62,024 nucleotides of DNA, taken from NCBI GenBank assembly GCA_042095135.1, contig JBELBV010000008.1, forward strand, positions 1-62,024. Reading direction: 5' to 3'. The notes beneath the pieces were generated by a model. It saw only the letters and a program-made list of their open reading frames with translations. It made no database searches and was not told where the DNA came from. Below, piece after piece: positions 1-8,900 of this stretch; within the stretch, counting starts at the first letter, position 1, and every line of letters starts with the position of its first letter. The position numbers and the translations under genes were made by a program. This stretch comes from UA16 sp042095135. Its GTDB lineage: Bacteria; Bacteroidota; Bacteroidia; Flavobacteriales_D; Sanyastnellaceae.

Positions 1-172
1 CCTCACCTTTTCACCCTTACCTGTGTCCGAGGACCATCGGCGGTTTGAATTTCTACAGCACTTTCTGTTGCTACACATTCCTGTGTATCACCTTCCTTTT
101 GAGAAGTGCGGTGCTCTGTGTTGCCTGGACTTTCCTCTCCCGAGGGAGCGGTGAATTCACATGATTGTGTCA
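1..172 (-). ncRNA. rnpB: RNase P RNA (5' part, cut by window edge)
   Basis: Read on the minus strand, this stretch carries the universal bacterial RNase P RNA core: GAGGAAAGTCC (P4 region), then GGCAACACAGAGC as in other Bacteroidota, then GCAACAGAAAG, CCGCCGATGG and AGGTAAGGGTGAAAAGG. This RNA is the catalytic subunit that trims tRNA 5' leaders. The molecule runs off the left edge, so its 3' half (P1 partner strand and second P4 strand) is not in the window. The 5' end is estimated at about 165-176, just after the stop codon of the M28 peptidase gene. Identification is firm; the exact 5' end is not. Confidence 0.93.
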
Positions 173-177
173 ATTTA

Positions 178-1449
178 TTAGTCCCAAGTTACGTTGAAAG
201 CCTGAGTCTCGCCATCGCGCGAAACCACTACTTCCGAAGTTTGTCCCGCCTCAAACAGACTCAATGCGCCCATGTACGTCATCATATCCGTGACTTGCAC
301 CGTATCGATGGAGCGTACCACATCTCCACGTTCCAGCCCTGCCAATTGAGCAGGCCGGCCTTCTGAGACTCCATCAATGCGCATGCCTTCACCGTCGAAC
401 AGATAGTCGGGAATGACACCCAGTGTGACTTTAAAACGCGGTGTGCTGTCTGCATCTTGATCTTTGGTTGGGGTGAATGCCCATTCCTGTTCAGCATCCA
501 GTTTGCGGATCACCCGTTCCACGAAGTCCACAATTCGCACGATACCTGCGTAGTTGATTTTATCCGGCGTATCAGTGGGCTTGTGGTAATCGGGATGTTG
601 GCCCGTGAAAAAGTGCAGCACTGGGATGTCTTCGAGGTAGAAACTCGTGTGGTCACTTGGACCTACGCCGCTCTCACTCGGCACCAAGATGAGGCTGTCT
701 TCATTGCAGGACTCAAGCAAATCCATCCAGCCCGGTGACGTTCCCGTGCCGTAAACAGCAAGGGTGTCTCCTCGCAACCGCCCGACCATATCGAAATTGA
801 TCATGTAGCGAACTGAATCGAGGTTGATGGTGGGTGTTTCGCAAAACTGATTGGAACCCCACAGGCCTTTCTCTTCTCCTGAAAATGCCGCAAAGAGAAT
901 GGAATGCCCGGATCCATTTGAGTCAAAACGATTGGCCAATTCCAGCATGCCAGCCACGCCCGAGGCATTGTCATCAGCGCCATAGTGGATGGTAGGCTCA
1001 CCCCGGAACAAAGAGTTCTCATCTCCATAACCCAAGTGATCATAATGCGCTCCTACGATGCCCCAGAAAGGCGTCTCTTCTTTTTCTAAGCTGTAAAGGA
1101 CATTCTCACCAACGATTTCCGTCACCAGCGCCATACCCATGTGCGACTCCTCACCTTCTCCGTGTACTTGCATCGGTGGGTGAGGCTTGTATCGGAACGT
1201 TTGACGCGATCCGGAATCCCCTTTGACTTGCAGACCGAGTGCGACAAATTGAGAGTCGAGCCATGCACTCGCCATACCCTCACCCGGTGTACCGGTTTCT
1301 CGGCCCTCGAAGGTGCTGTCGGTTAGGGCATAGACAACATGCTCAACATATTGAGTTGAACTCACAGGATCGGTACCGCATCCGATGAAGTTGACCGAAG
1401 CGGCCAATGCAAGGGCATACAGTACAGTTTCTTGACACTTGATTTTCAT
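178..1449 (-). CDS. M28 family zinc metallopeptidase lipoprotein with C-terminal PDZ domain
   Basis: A 423-residue exported aminopeptidase-like enzyme. The start at 1449 was chosen because it puts a lipoprotein signal first, with lipobox FIGC and Cys24 as the lipidation site; the upstream ATG at 1491 would add 14 residues ahead of it. M28 zinc ligands are visible: His135 (AHYDHLG), Asp159 (GADDNASG), Glu192/193 (SGEEKG), Asp220 (NFDMVG) and His289 (YHKPTDT). Residues about 335-423 form a PDZ-like domain, as in M28 enzymes that trim peptides in the periplasm or at the surface. It lies directly upstream of rnpB on the same strand and is divergent from the TolB-like gene. Family call is strong; substrate is unknown. 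Confidence 0.9.
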   Translation of the reverse strand: MKIKCQETVLYALALAASVNFIGCGTDPVSSTQYVEHVVYALTDSTFEGRETGTPGEGMASAWLDSQFVALGLQVKGDSGSRQTFRYKPHPPMQVHGEGEESHMGMALVTEIVGENVLYSLEKEETPFWGIVGAHYDHLGYGDENSLFRGEPTIHYGADDNASGVAGMLELANRFDSNGSGHSILFAAFSGEEKGLWGSNQFCETPTINLDSVRYMINFDMVGRLRGDTLAVYGTGTSPGWMDLLESCNEDSLILVPSESGVGPSDHTSFYLEDIPVLHFFTGQHPDYHKPTDTPDKINYAGIVRIVDFVERVIRKLDAEQEWAFTPTKDQDADSTPRFKVTLGVIPDYLFDGEGMRIDGVSEGRPAQLAGLERGDVVRSIDTVQVTDMMTYMGALSLFEAGQTSEVVVSRDGETQAFNVTWD

Positions 1450-1496
1450 GCAAACGTGTTTTTCAGGGTATTTTCGCGCAAAATTCGACATTGCAC

Positions 1497-2594
1497 ATGA
1501 ATAACCACTTCACCGGTTTTATGTTTTTCGGGTTAGCGCTGATAACCGCCTGCGGAAGCCCCGTTGCGGAGCCCCCCGCCCATTCGGATACCGATACCCT
1601 TCGCTACGACGCAGAAGTACATCTCAGAAATGTTCGGCAATTGACATTTGGCGGCGACAATGCCGAGGCGTACTGGTCTTTCGACAGCGAGAAACTCGTA
1701 TTCCAAGCGAACAACCCCGCTTGGGGCACAGGTTGCGACCAAATCTTCTGGATGGATTTGGAAGCGGACGCCACGGAAAAAGCGGAAGGCTTGAACCAAA
1801 TCTCCAACGGTCAAGGTCGTACCACGTGCGCTTACTTTCTTCCGGGCGATACGACCGTTGTATTCGCCTCAACGCATTTGGCGGACACCTTGTGTCCCGA
1901 GGTTCCACCACGCGGACCGAAGGGTGAGTATGTCTGGCCCATCTATGAGGGCTACGACGTTTTCACCTATGACTTGGAAGGCAATGCCATTGCCCAGTTG
2001 ACCTTTGAGCCCGGGTACGACGCGGAGGCCACCGTGAGCCCAACAGGTGACCGGATGGTATTCACGAGCACCCGCAGCGGTGACTTGGAGTTATACACCT
2101 GCGCTTTGGATGGCAGTGATGTGGTGCAAGTGACCAACGAGTTGGGTTACGACGGCGGTGCATTCTTCTCACCGGACGGAAGTCAATTGATTTGGCGTGC
2201 CAGTCGGCCCAAAACAGACGAGGAAGTCGCCCACTACACTGAGTTGCTCGCCAAAGGCTTGGTCGAACCCACTGCCATGGAACTGTTCATCGCCAATGCT
2301 GACGGCACGGATGCGCGGCAATTGACTGATTTAGGCGGAGCAAATTGGGCACCCTACTTCCATCCCGATGGGGACCGCGTGTTGTTCTCAAGCAACCACA
2401 AGACCGCGGCATTTCCTTTCAACATTTTCATGATCAACACGGACGGGACAGGACTCACGCAGGTCACTTTTGACAATGCATTCGATTCATTCCCCATGTT
2501 CTCTCCTGATGGGAAGCGCATCGCCTTTTCATCCAATCGAAACAACGGCCGTACACGTAACACTAACGTTTTCGTCGCCGATTGGATAAAATGA
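1497..2594 (+). CDS. TolB-like beta-propeller (PD40) lipoprotein
   Basis: A 365-residue protein with a lipoprotein signal (lipobox ITAC, Cys19) followed by WD40-like PD40 repeats. Repeats such as FSPDG, VFTSTRSG, LFSSNHK and IAFSSNRN recur through the whole length, which predicts a beta-propeller in the periplasm or on the outer membrane. The track start would be a TTG at 1491; the ATG at 1497 gives a cleaner signal peptide. A TATTTTCG element at 1469-1476 resembles a Bacteroidota -7 box. No catalytic residues can be assigned; the fold usually acts in binding or scaffolding. It is followed by rluE after only 3 bases, so the two are probably co-transcribed. Confidence 0.8.
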   Translation: MNNHFTGFMFFGLALITACGSPVAEPPAHSDTDTLRYDAEVHLRNVRQLTFGGDNAEAYWSFDSEKLVFQANNPAWGTGCDQIFWMDLEADATEKAEGLNQISNGQGRTTCAYFLPGDTTVVFASTHLADTLCPEVPPRGPKGEYVWPIYEGYDVFTYDLEGNAIAQLTFEPGYDAEATVSPTGDRMVFTSTRSGDLELYTCALDGSDVVQVTNELGYDGGAFFSPDGSQLIWRASRPKTDEEVAHYTELLAKGLVEPTAMELFIANADGTDARQLTDLGGANWAPYFHPDGDRVLFSSNHKTAAFPFNIFMINTDGTGLTQVTFDNAFDSFPMFSPDGKRIAFSSNRNNGRTRNTNVFVADWIK

Positions 2595-2597
2595 TGC

Positions 2598-3182
2598 ATG
2601 AGCACGTTTGCTCTATATAAACCCTATGGGGTACTCAGCCAATTCACCTCTGAAGATGGGCTTCCAGGTATATTGAGTTTGGGACTTGCCCTTCCAAAAG
2701 ATATCTGGCCGGTAGGCCGATTGGACCGTGATTCCGAAGGGTTGTTGCTGCTTACGAATGACAGCCACCTCAAGCGCACATTGACTGAGCCAGAGCGTAG
2801 CCACCGCAAAACCTACTGGGTGCAAGTAGAAGGCGCGCCGACGGATGAAGACATCAAGCCGCTGCGGCAACCGATGCATCTGCGCATTCGAAAGAAAGAC
2901 ACCACCACCAAGCCAGCGGAAGCTAGCTTACTAACACCTCCTGATTTACCTAAGCGCGTTCCCCCGATTCGCAAGCGCCTTTCCATCCCAACATCTTGGT
3001 TATCCGTTGTTTTGACTGAGGGCAAAAACAGGCAGATTCGAAAGATGACGGCGCAGATCGGGTTTCCCACCTTGCGGATCATGCGGGTCGGTATCGGCTC
3101 GCTTACATTGAGCGAACTTCATTTGGCACCCGGTGAATGCCGTCAGTTGACAGCCGAAGAAGTTTTACGTTTGCAACAATGA
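2598..3182 (+). CDS. rluE: rRNA pseudouridine synthase, RsuA/RluE family
   Basis: A 194-residue enzyme that isomerises uridine to pseudouridine in rRNA. The catalytic motif GRLDRDSEGLLLLTND is present around residues 40-55, with the Asp of GRLDRD as nucleophile, and the C-terminal motif GKNRQIRKM is also typical of the family. There is no N-terminal S4 domain and the length matches RluE (23S rRNA U2457 in E. coli) rather than RsuA or RluB. A low-complexity basic insertion around residues 95-125 is a lineage detail. The stop overlaps the plsC start (ATGA), so these genes are translationally coupled. The exact target uridine is inferred from homology only. Confidence 0.85.
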   Translation: MSTFALYKPYGVLSQFTSEDGLPGILSLGLALPKDIWPVGRLDRDSEGLLLLTNDSHLKRTLTEPERSHRKTYWVQVEGAPTDEDIKPLRQPMHLRIRKKDTTTKPAEASLLTPPDLPKRVPPIRKRLSIPTSWLSVVLTEGKNRQIRKMTAQIGFPTLRIMRVGIGSLTLSELHLAPGECRQLTAEEVLRLQQ

Positions 3183-3949
3183 AGATGTTGAACCTCGTTG
3201 CTTCAGTGTTGCGAACATCCATCGCATTGATCTGGTCGGCCTTTTGTTGCACTTACGCGCTTTGCACCATTTTGATTCGACCGCACGCAGCCAAATTTGT
3301 CCTGAGCGGAATTGGTAGCAATCTATGGAGTAAGAATATGCTGCGCATCGCAGGAAATAAGCAAGTCAACATCACGTTCGACGATCCACAAGCCCAATTT
3401 GACCAATGGCCAAGTACGGCCATCTTCATTGCGAATCATTGCAGCCAGTTGGATATCAACGCTTCCGCCGCTTCCATCCCCTATCCCACTGTCTATCTGT
3501 CGAAAGCAAGTGTGCGGAAGGTTCCGATTTTGGGACTGCTGAACGAACGGGTCGGAACGGTATTTATTGATCGATCCAATCCCACAGCCGCGAAACAATC
3601 GGTGGACCGATTGTTGGAGACACTGAACCGAGGAATTTCTGTGATTGTATATCCAGAGGGTACGCGTTCGAAAGACGGAGAACTCTTACCGTTCAAAAAG
3701 GGAGCCTTTCATTTGGCTGCCAAGTCACAAACCGCCATCATACCGCTCCACATTCACGGAACCCGCTCCGCACTTCCCAAAGGAGGTCTACTCATGAGAA
3801 AGAATCCAATCCACATTCGCTTCGGAAAGCCCCTGTTGCCTCCGAATGGTGATGGCGCAGAAGATTTGCAAGTATTCGTTGCAGAAGGCAAGAAGTCTGT
3901 TGCGAATATGAAAGCGTGGCATGCAGCCAATAACAATACACCTGATTAA
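3179..3949 (+). CDS. plsC: 1-acyl-sn-glycerol-3-phosphate acyltransferase (PlsC family)
   Basis: A 256-residue membrane-associated acyltransferase that makes phosphatidic acid from lysophosphatidic acid. The start at 3179 overlaps the rluE stop (ATGA); a longer frame beginning at 3137 would only extend back into rluE. A hydrophobic segment at residues 10-35 anchors the protein. The HX4D catalytic motif is His87-Asp92 (NHCSQLD), and the glycerophosphate-binding motif is YPEGTRS with Glu160. Its TAA stop shares a palindromic TTAA with the stop of the convergent fadH gene. The family is clear, but related enzymes can acylate other lysolipids. Confidence 0.9.
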   Translation: MKMLNLVASVLRTSIALIWSAFCCTYALCTILIRPHAAKFVLSGIGSNLWSKNMLRIAGNKQVNITFDDPQAQFDQWPSTAIFIANHCSQLDINASAASIPYPTVYLSKASVRKVPILGLLNERVGTVFIDRSNPTAAKQSVDRLLETLNRGISVIVYPEGTRSKDGELLPFKKGAFHLAAKSQTAIIPLHIHGTRSALPKGGLLMRKNPIHIRFGKPLLPPNGDGAEDLQVFVAEGKKSVANMKAWHAANNNTPD

Positions 3950-5961
3950 AGCATAGAGTAGGCGAGTTCAAGGCCTTCCTTGATCGCGCGTTGGGCGTCC
4001 AGTTTGGACGCGTTAAGAGCGCCTCCGATGCGATGCGTTGATTTACCCATCATCGTTAAGTCATCAGCCAACGGATGAAAAGGCACTTGGCCAGCGCAAA
4101 CCACAAAATGGTCAGCTACCAACACCTTTTCTGTTTCATCTTGTATGTACCGAAGACCTTCAGAAGAAAGTGAGTGATACGACACCCCTGTGTGCATATG
4201 AACGCCAGCCTTTTTCAGGCCCATACGGTGGATCCAACCGGTTGTTTTGCCCAAGCTACTTCCCATCTTCTTCGTCGACCGTTGAAGCATGTGGACCGTT
4301 CGTTTCGAGGTTACATCTTCAGCTGCGTTCAATCCTCCCCGATGTTCAAGTTGCGTATCGATGCCCCACGTTTCGTAGAAGTTGTGACGATCATCATGAA
4401 CCACGTATTCGGCCACGTCAAAACCGATTCCTCCCGCCCCTATGATGGCAATGGCTTCGCCCAACTCCGCATTGCCTTTGAGCACATCGACATAGCTAAT
4501 TACCCTTGAATCTCCTTCGGCACCAGGAACATTCCAAACGCGTGGTTTGACACCTGTGGCGAGCACCACGTCATCGTAGCTGAGCAACTCCCCAGCTTGG
4601 ACTTCGCTGTTCAGTTCAACCTTCACACCGAGCAACTCAAGCTGTCGTTTGAAGTAACGAAGGGTCTCATGAAATTCCTCTTTCCCTGGAATTCGCTTGG
4701 CCATGTTGAACTGCCCTCCGATCTGGGCGCTCTTTTCATACAAGGTGACGTGGTGTCCCGTTCTGGCCAACTCCGTAGCGGCACTCAAACCCGCTGGACC
4801 TGCTCCAACCACTGCAATGCTTCTTGGCTGCGAGGTGCGTGCACGTAAAGGCCAATGGCTTTCATGCGCAGCACGAGGATTCACCAAGCACGAAGCTACT
4901 TCTTGCTTGAAAATCTGATCAAGGCACGCTTGATTGCAGCCGATGCACGTGTTGATTTCATCCGTGCGATTCGTTTTTGCCTTCAGCACCAAATCGGGAT
5001 CGGCCAAAAATGGTCGCGCCATGGAAATCAAATCTGCACATCCTGTCTCCAACGCCTCTTCACAAACGCCCGGCATGTTCAGTCTATTGGTGGTTACAAG
5101 CGGAATGGAAACGGAGCCCATCAAGCGCTTGGTAACAAAGGTGAACCCGCCACGGGGCACAAGCGTTGCAATCGTAGGAACACGGGCCTCATGCCAGCCA
5201 ATGCCTGTGTTGATGATATTCGCCCCTGCATTTTCAATGGCCTGAGCCAGTTGAACCACTTCGTGCCAGCTGCTTCCATCCGCCACCAAATCCAACATGC
5301 TCAATCGGTACATGATAACGAATTCATCGCCCATGCACGCTCGGATTCGACGAATGATTTCAACCGGTAATCGCATTCGGTTCTCGAAACTTCCGCCATA
5401 CTTGTCCTTTCGGATGTTGGTGGACGCCACCAGGAATTGATTGATCAAGTACCCTTCTGATCCCATGATTTCCACACCGTCGTATCCCGCTTTTTGTGCG
5501 AGTTGTGCTGATTGGACAAAATCCTTAATGGTACGCTCGACCCCTCGTTCGGACAAGGCGCGTGGCTTGAATCGATTGATTGGCGCTTTCAATGCGCTAG
5601 GTGCTACGTTAAAAGGGTGATAGCTGTACCGACCCCCATGAAGGATTTGCATAAGGATTCGTCCTCCTTCTTGGTGTACGGCTTTGGTGACTACTTGGTG
5701 TTTTTTGGCATGCCGCATGCTCTGCATACGAGCGCCATTCGGGCCCAAGACACCACGTCGATTGGGGCTGATGCCACCGGTGACAATGAGGCCTGCTCCA
5801 CCTCGGGCTCGTTCCGCGTAAAATGCTGCCAACTTCGAGAACCCATCGGACTCCTCTTCAAGACCCAGGTGCATACTGCCCATAATGATTCGGTTGGGCA
5901 GTGTAAGGTGTGCCACTTGTAACGGGGAAAACAGGTGCGGATATGTGGGGTGCTGACTCAA
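3946..5961 (-). CDS. fadH: 2,4-dienoyl-CoA reductase / NADH:flavin oxidoreductase (FadH type)
   Basis: A 671-residue enzyme of the FadH/old-yellow-enzyme type, matching the roughly 670 residues of E. coli FadH. An N-terminal FMN TIM barrel (about 1-335) is followed by a 4Fe-4S motif with Cys339, Cys342, Cys346 and Cys358, then an FAD-binding Rossmann motif (VVGAGPAGLSAA near 384) and an NAD(P)-binding motif (IIGAGGIGFD). FadH reduces dienoyl-CoA intermediates of unsaturated fatty acid oxidation. The barrel carries HGGRYSYH and the substrate-domain signatures of this group, but closely related members reduce other enones, so the substrate is less certain than the family. Its start overlaps the end of the large upstream gene by 4 bases, so the two are probably co-transcribed. 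Confidence 0.88.
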   Translation of the reverse strand: MSQHPTYPHLFSPLQVAHLTLPNRIIMGSMHLGLEEESDGFSKLAAFYAERARGGAGLIVTGGISPNRRGVLGPNGARMQSMRHAKKHQVVTKAVHQEGGRILMQILHGGRYSYHPFNVAPSALKAPINRFKPRALSERGVERTIKDFVQSAQLAQKAGYDGVEIMGSEGYLINQFLVASTNIRKDKYGGSFENRMRLPVEIIRRIRACMGDEFVIMYRLSMLDLVADGSSWHEVVQLAQAIENAGANIINTGIGWHEARVPTIATLVPRGGFTFVTKRLMGSVSIPLVTTNRLNMPGVCEEALETGCADLISMARPFLADPDLVLKAKTNRTDEINTCIGCNQACLDQIFKQEVASCLVNPRAAHESHWPLRARTSQPRSIAVVGAGPAGLSAATELARTGHHVTLYEKSAQIGGQFNMAKRIPGKEEFHETLRYFKRQLELLGVKVELNSEVQAGELLSYDDVVLATGVKPRVWNVPGAEGDSRVISYVDVLKGNAELGEAIAIIGAGGIGFDVAEYVVHDDRHNFYETWGIDTQLEHRGGLNAAEDVTSKRTVHMLQRSTKKMGSSLGKTTGWIHRMGLKKAGVHMHTGVSYHSLSSEGLRYIQDETEKVLVADHFVVCAGQVPFHPLADDLTMMGKSTHRIGGALNASKLDAQRAIKEGLELAYSML

Positions 5962-8900
5962 TCGAAATCCCGATAGGAATCCACCAAGTTATCCCTTCTA
6001 CGACGCGAAGCCATGTATTGGAAGAAGAAACTTTGTCCGTCTTTGGCGGTTTCTTCCTTCTTACTCGCCTTGAGGTCCGCGAGTTCCTCGTAGAACGTCA
6101 TGTCGCTGGTGGTAACGTTCATACGGCCGTTTTTTCCGTCCAACTTGAAGTCGTGATAATACCAGTTCTCTTCATCTCCGTGGAAATACAAGGTGAACGC
6201 ATCGCCGCTTCGGCTTCGCTTCAATTCCAGTTTGCCCGGAATGTGCATAAACAAAGCCTCCTTGCCGAGCGATACCAATCCGAAATCACTTTTGGAGATC
6301 CACGCTTCTTCCGGATCGTTCCAAACCAAATCAACATCCGTTAGTACCACTCCGCGCTGCAGCATTTTCGGTACATTCTTCAATTTTCCTGTCATGGCCA
6401 AATCGTTAATGAGCTTTTGGCTGTCCTCGTCCCCAATCCAAGTGCGCAGCGCTTGTTCGTAATTGGTGGAAGCGATGTCCAAGGGTTCGCTTGATTGCCA
6501 CGATGGGATTTGCAAGGCCATTCGCTCAAACAAGTCGGGATGGAAGTAATAGCTTAACAGCACTGTACCTTTAAAGTGGTAATTTCCACGTGGATCGATT
6601 TCAAATTGACCTACCATTTTGTCGTCAACCAGCCCAAAGTCCAGTGGAAAGTTTATCGATCCCGAGCCTGACAACTGGCAGAGTGCCGCATCCAGCACAA
6701 TGCGATTCCCCGGTTGGTCCTCATCTAAGAAGGCTGCTTCAGAGGAGATGATGTAATTGCCATCTTTATACCGCAAGGCACCTTCCGGCACGAGAACCGG
6801 ACGCTCCGTGTCGTCTGAAAGAGGGTCCATAAAGGCAGGATACAGCGTGAAGGGCGCCCGGCTCGAGAACATCATGCCACAAGCCAATGGGTCGCTATCA
6901 ACATCCAAGGGTTGTTCGGAAATGGGAATCGCAACCGCTGCCGGGTTAATGGGTGCTTCAAACTGAATCCAAGTGGGTTGAAATTGCCTGCAGGTCTTCG
7001 TCATTTGGGCCCCACCACTGAATGTCAAGAACTCTTCGCCCGCCAGCAGAGAAAAGTCACCGGCAAATTTGAAGTTGGGATCCAACATGAATGCATCACG
7101 CGCAAAGACTCTGCCCGTGCCATATGTTTCAATGGACCCGTTGACGGCAATCTCATCCAACATGAGCGTTTGAATAGACTTGTCTGCACCTTGGTATTGG
7201 TATTCTCCGGCTCCTTGGAAGGCATACCGTCCTTGGATCTTCAGGACGGCATGTTCAATTAGGTGGTACTGGCTGGTTGCGTTGGCGATGAGGCGGGCAT
7301 TTTGCAATTCGTCCATATCGGCTTCCCGGCGCACCGTCACCAAGCCACTGTCAGGAAAGACACGTGAGTCGGCCACAGCGATTTCTTTGACCCCCTTACA
7401 CTGTAATACATCCTCCCCAACCAAATACGTGGCGTGCGTGCTCAGGAAATGCAATGAATCCTGTGTGGGTTCTGTTGAGATGAAATTCGAGAGCTTCCGG
7501 TTCTCACTGAAATTGAGCGGAAGGGACTCTAGATTTCGCTCTGATATCAAGTCTATTTCATCCTCATCCATAAACCAACGGAAGCGATCCATGTAGCAGA
7601 GGTATTGTTGAATGGGCAGCTCTATGGCCGTTTCGCCTGAATTCGGAACAAATTCTCCCTTTCGCATTTCAAAATCCAACTCACCTTTCACATCCCCCGT
7701 TTCAAAGGCGGACAAGGATTCGTTTCGGCCGTAAAGCTCAAAAGCGGCATGCTGTGTGGTGGCTTTCTGCCGCTTGAAGGAAAAATCACGGGCCTGGAGT
7801 CCCGCTTTGGCCAAATTCAGGTAACCTGCACCCTGCAAGCCTGACGCATCGAGTGCCAATGTTCCAGTAAGTTCACCTTCTCCATTGTAAAGCCCGACGG
7901 GATCCCGTTGCGTGGTCACTTCCAGGCGCTCGTCATGAGGGCTGAAGTAGAGGAGCCCACTGGACGTAATTGCAAAGGGGACATCCGAATCTATGGATTG
8001 TTGATTTTCGAAGGCGGTCAATGAACCGATGATGCTATCAGGCAAGAAAACCAATTCATCCCCATCTACATGCGCGGTGAGAAAGTCAATTTCACCGGCG
8101 CCCCGTAGCCCCGACCCGTCCAAGGACAGCACTGACGTGAACGTGGCATTGCCCTGGTACAACGCTGAACCATCTGGTGGCGTTATGGAGGTCAATCCCA
8201 TGTAGAAGTCGTCCATAACCACCAAGGGCTGCTCAATGTCGGCAACGATTCCAGCCGACACCAACGTTCCTTCAAGCTTGAAGTTTGAAGCCGTCAAATT
8301 GTCCAAGCCAGAAAGCTTGAACGGTTCCACTGCGTAGTAAAACTTGTCCCTTGTGTAGGCACCGCCAAACAGGTCGGACCGATCGTAGTAGACGTAACTC
8401 GTCTCCTTGCTCGTAAACTCCGGATACGATGGATACACGTCAGCGTCTTTGCCCGAGCGGTTGAACGGTCGATCAATGGCCAATTGTCCTGAAATATCCT
8501 GGAGGCTGTTTCGAAGCCAATTCTTTTTGGGCCTACCACGGTAATCGAGGTTTTCAGTGTCATTGACACTCAATTGCACTTCCTCAATTTTATTGAAGTC
8601 GATGGTAAAGGCCTCATAGGAGAATTCCATACCCTGCCCATTCAACTTGACATTGCCTGCGTGAACCAGCCCGTCAAGCACCATGTCACATCCTGCAAGC
8701 ACCCCTACCTCGCCACCTGTTGGGTCGATGTGTACTTCGCGTGCCGAACTGAAAACCAGTCGTTCAACACCATTGACATTCAAAGCTCCACTGGCCAAGC
8801 TCCATTCTGCATTGTTGCCAGTTCGAGGATTGGAAAGGAATCGGATGATGTCGTGATCACGTTTTCCAGAAACATATCCGATGTGGCGAAAGGTCTTGTC

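Noticed and set aside
171..176. TTGACA on the minus strand as a sigma-70 -35 box for rnpB
   Set aside because: Bacteroidota primary promoters use TTTG and TAnnTTTG, and no -10 element follows at the right spacing; the match is likely chance.
106..366. An 86-residue plus-strand open frame at the left end
   Set aside because: It overlaps the RNase P RNA and the 3' end of the M28 gene on the other strand and has no recognisable domain.
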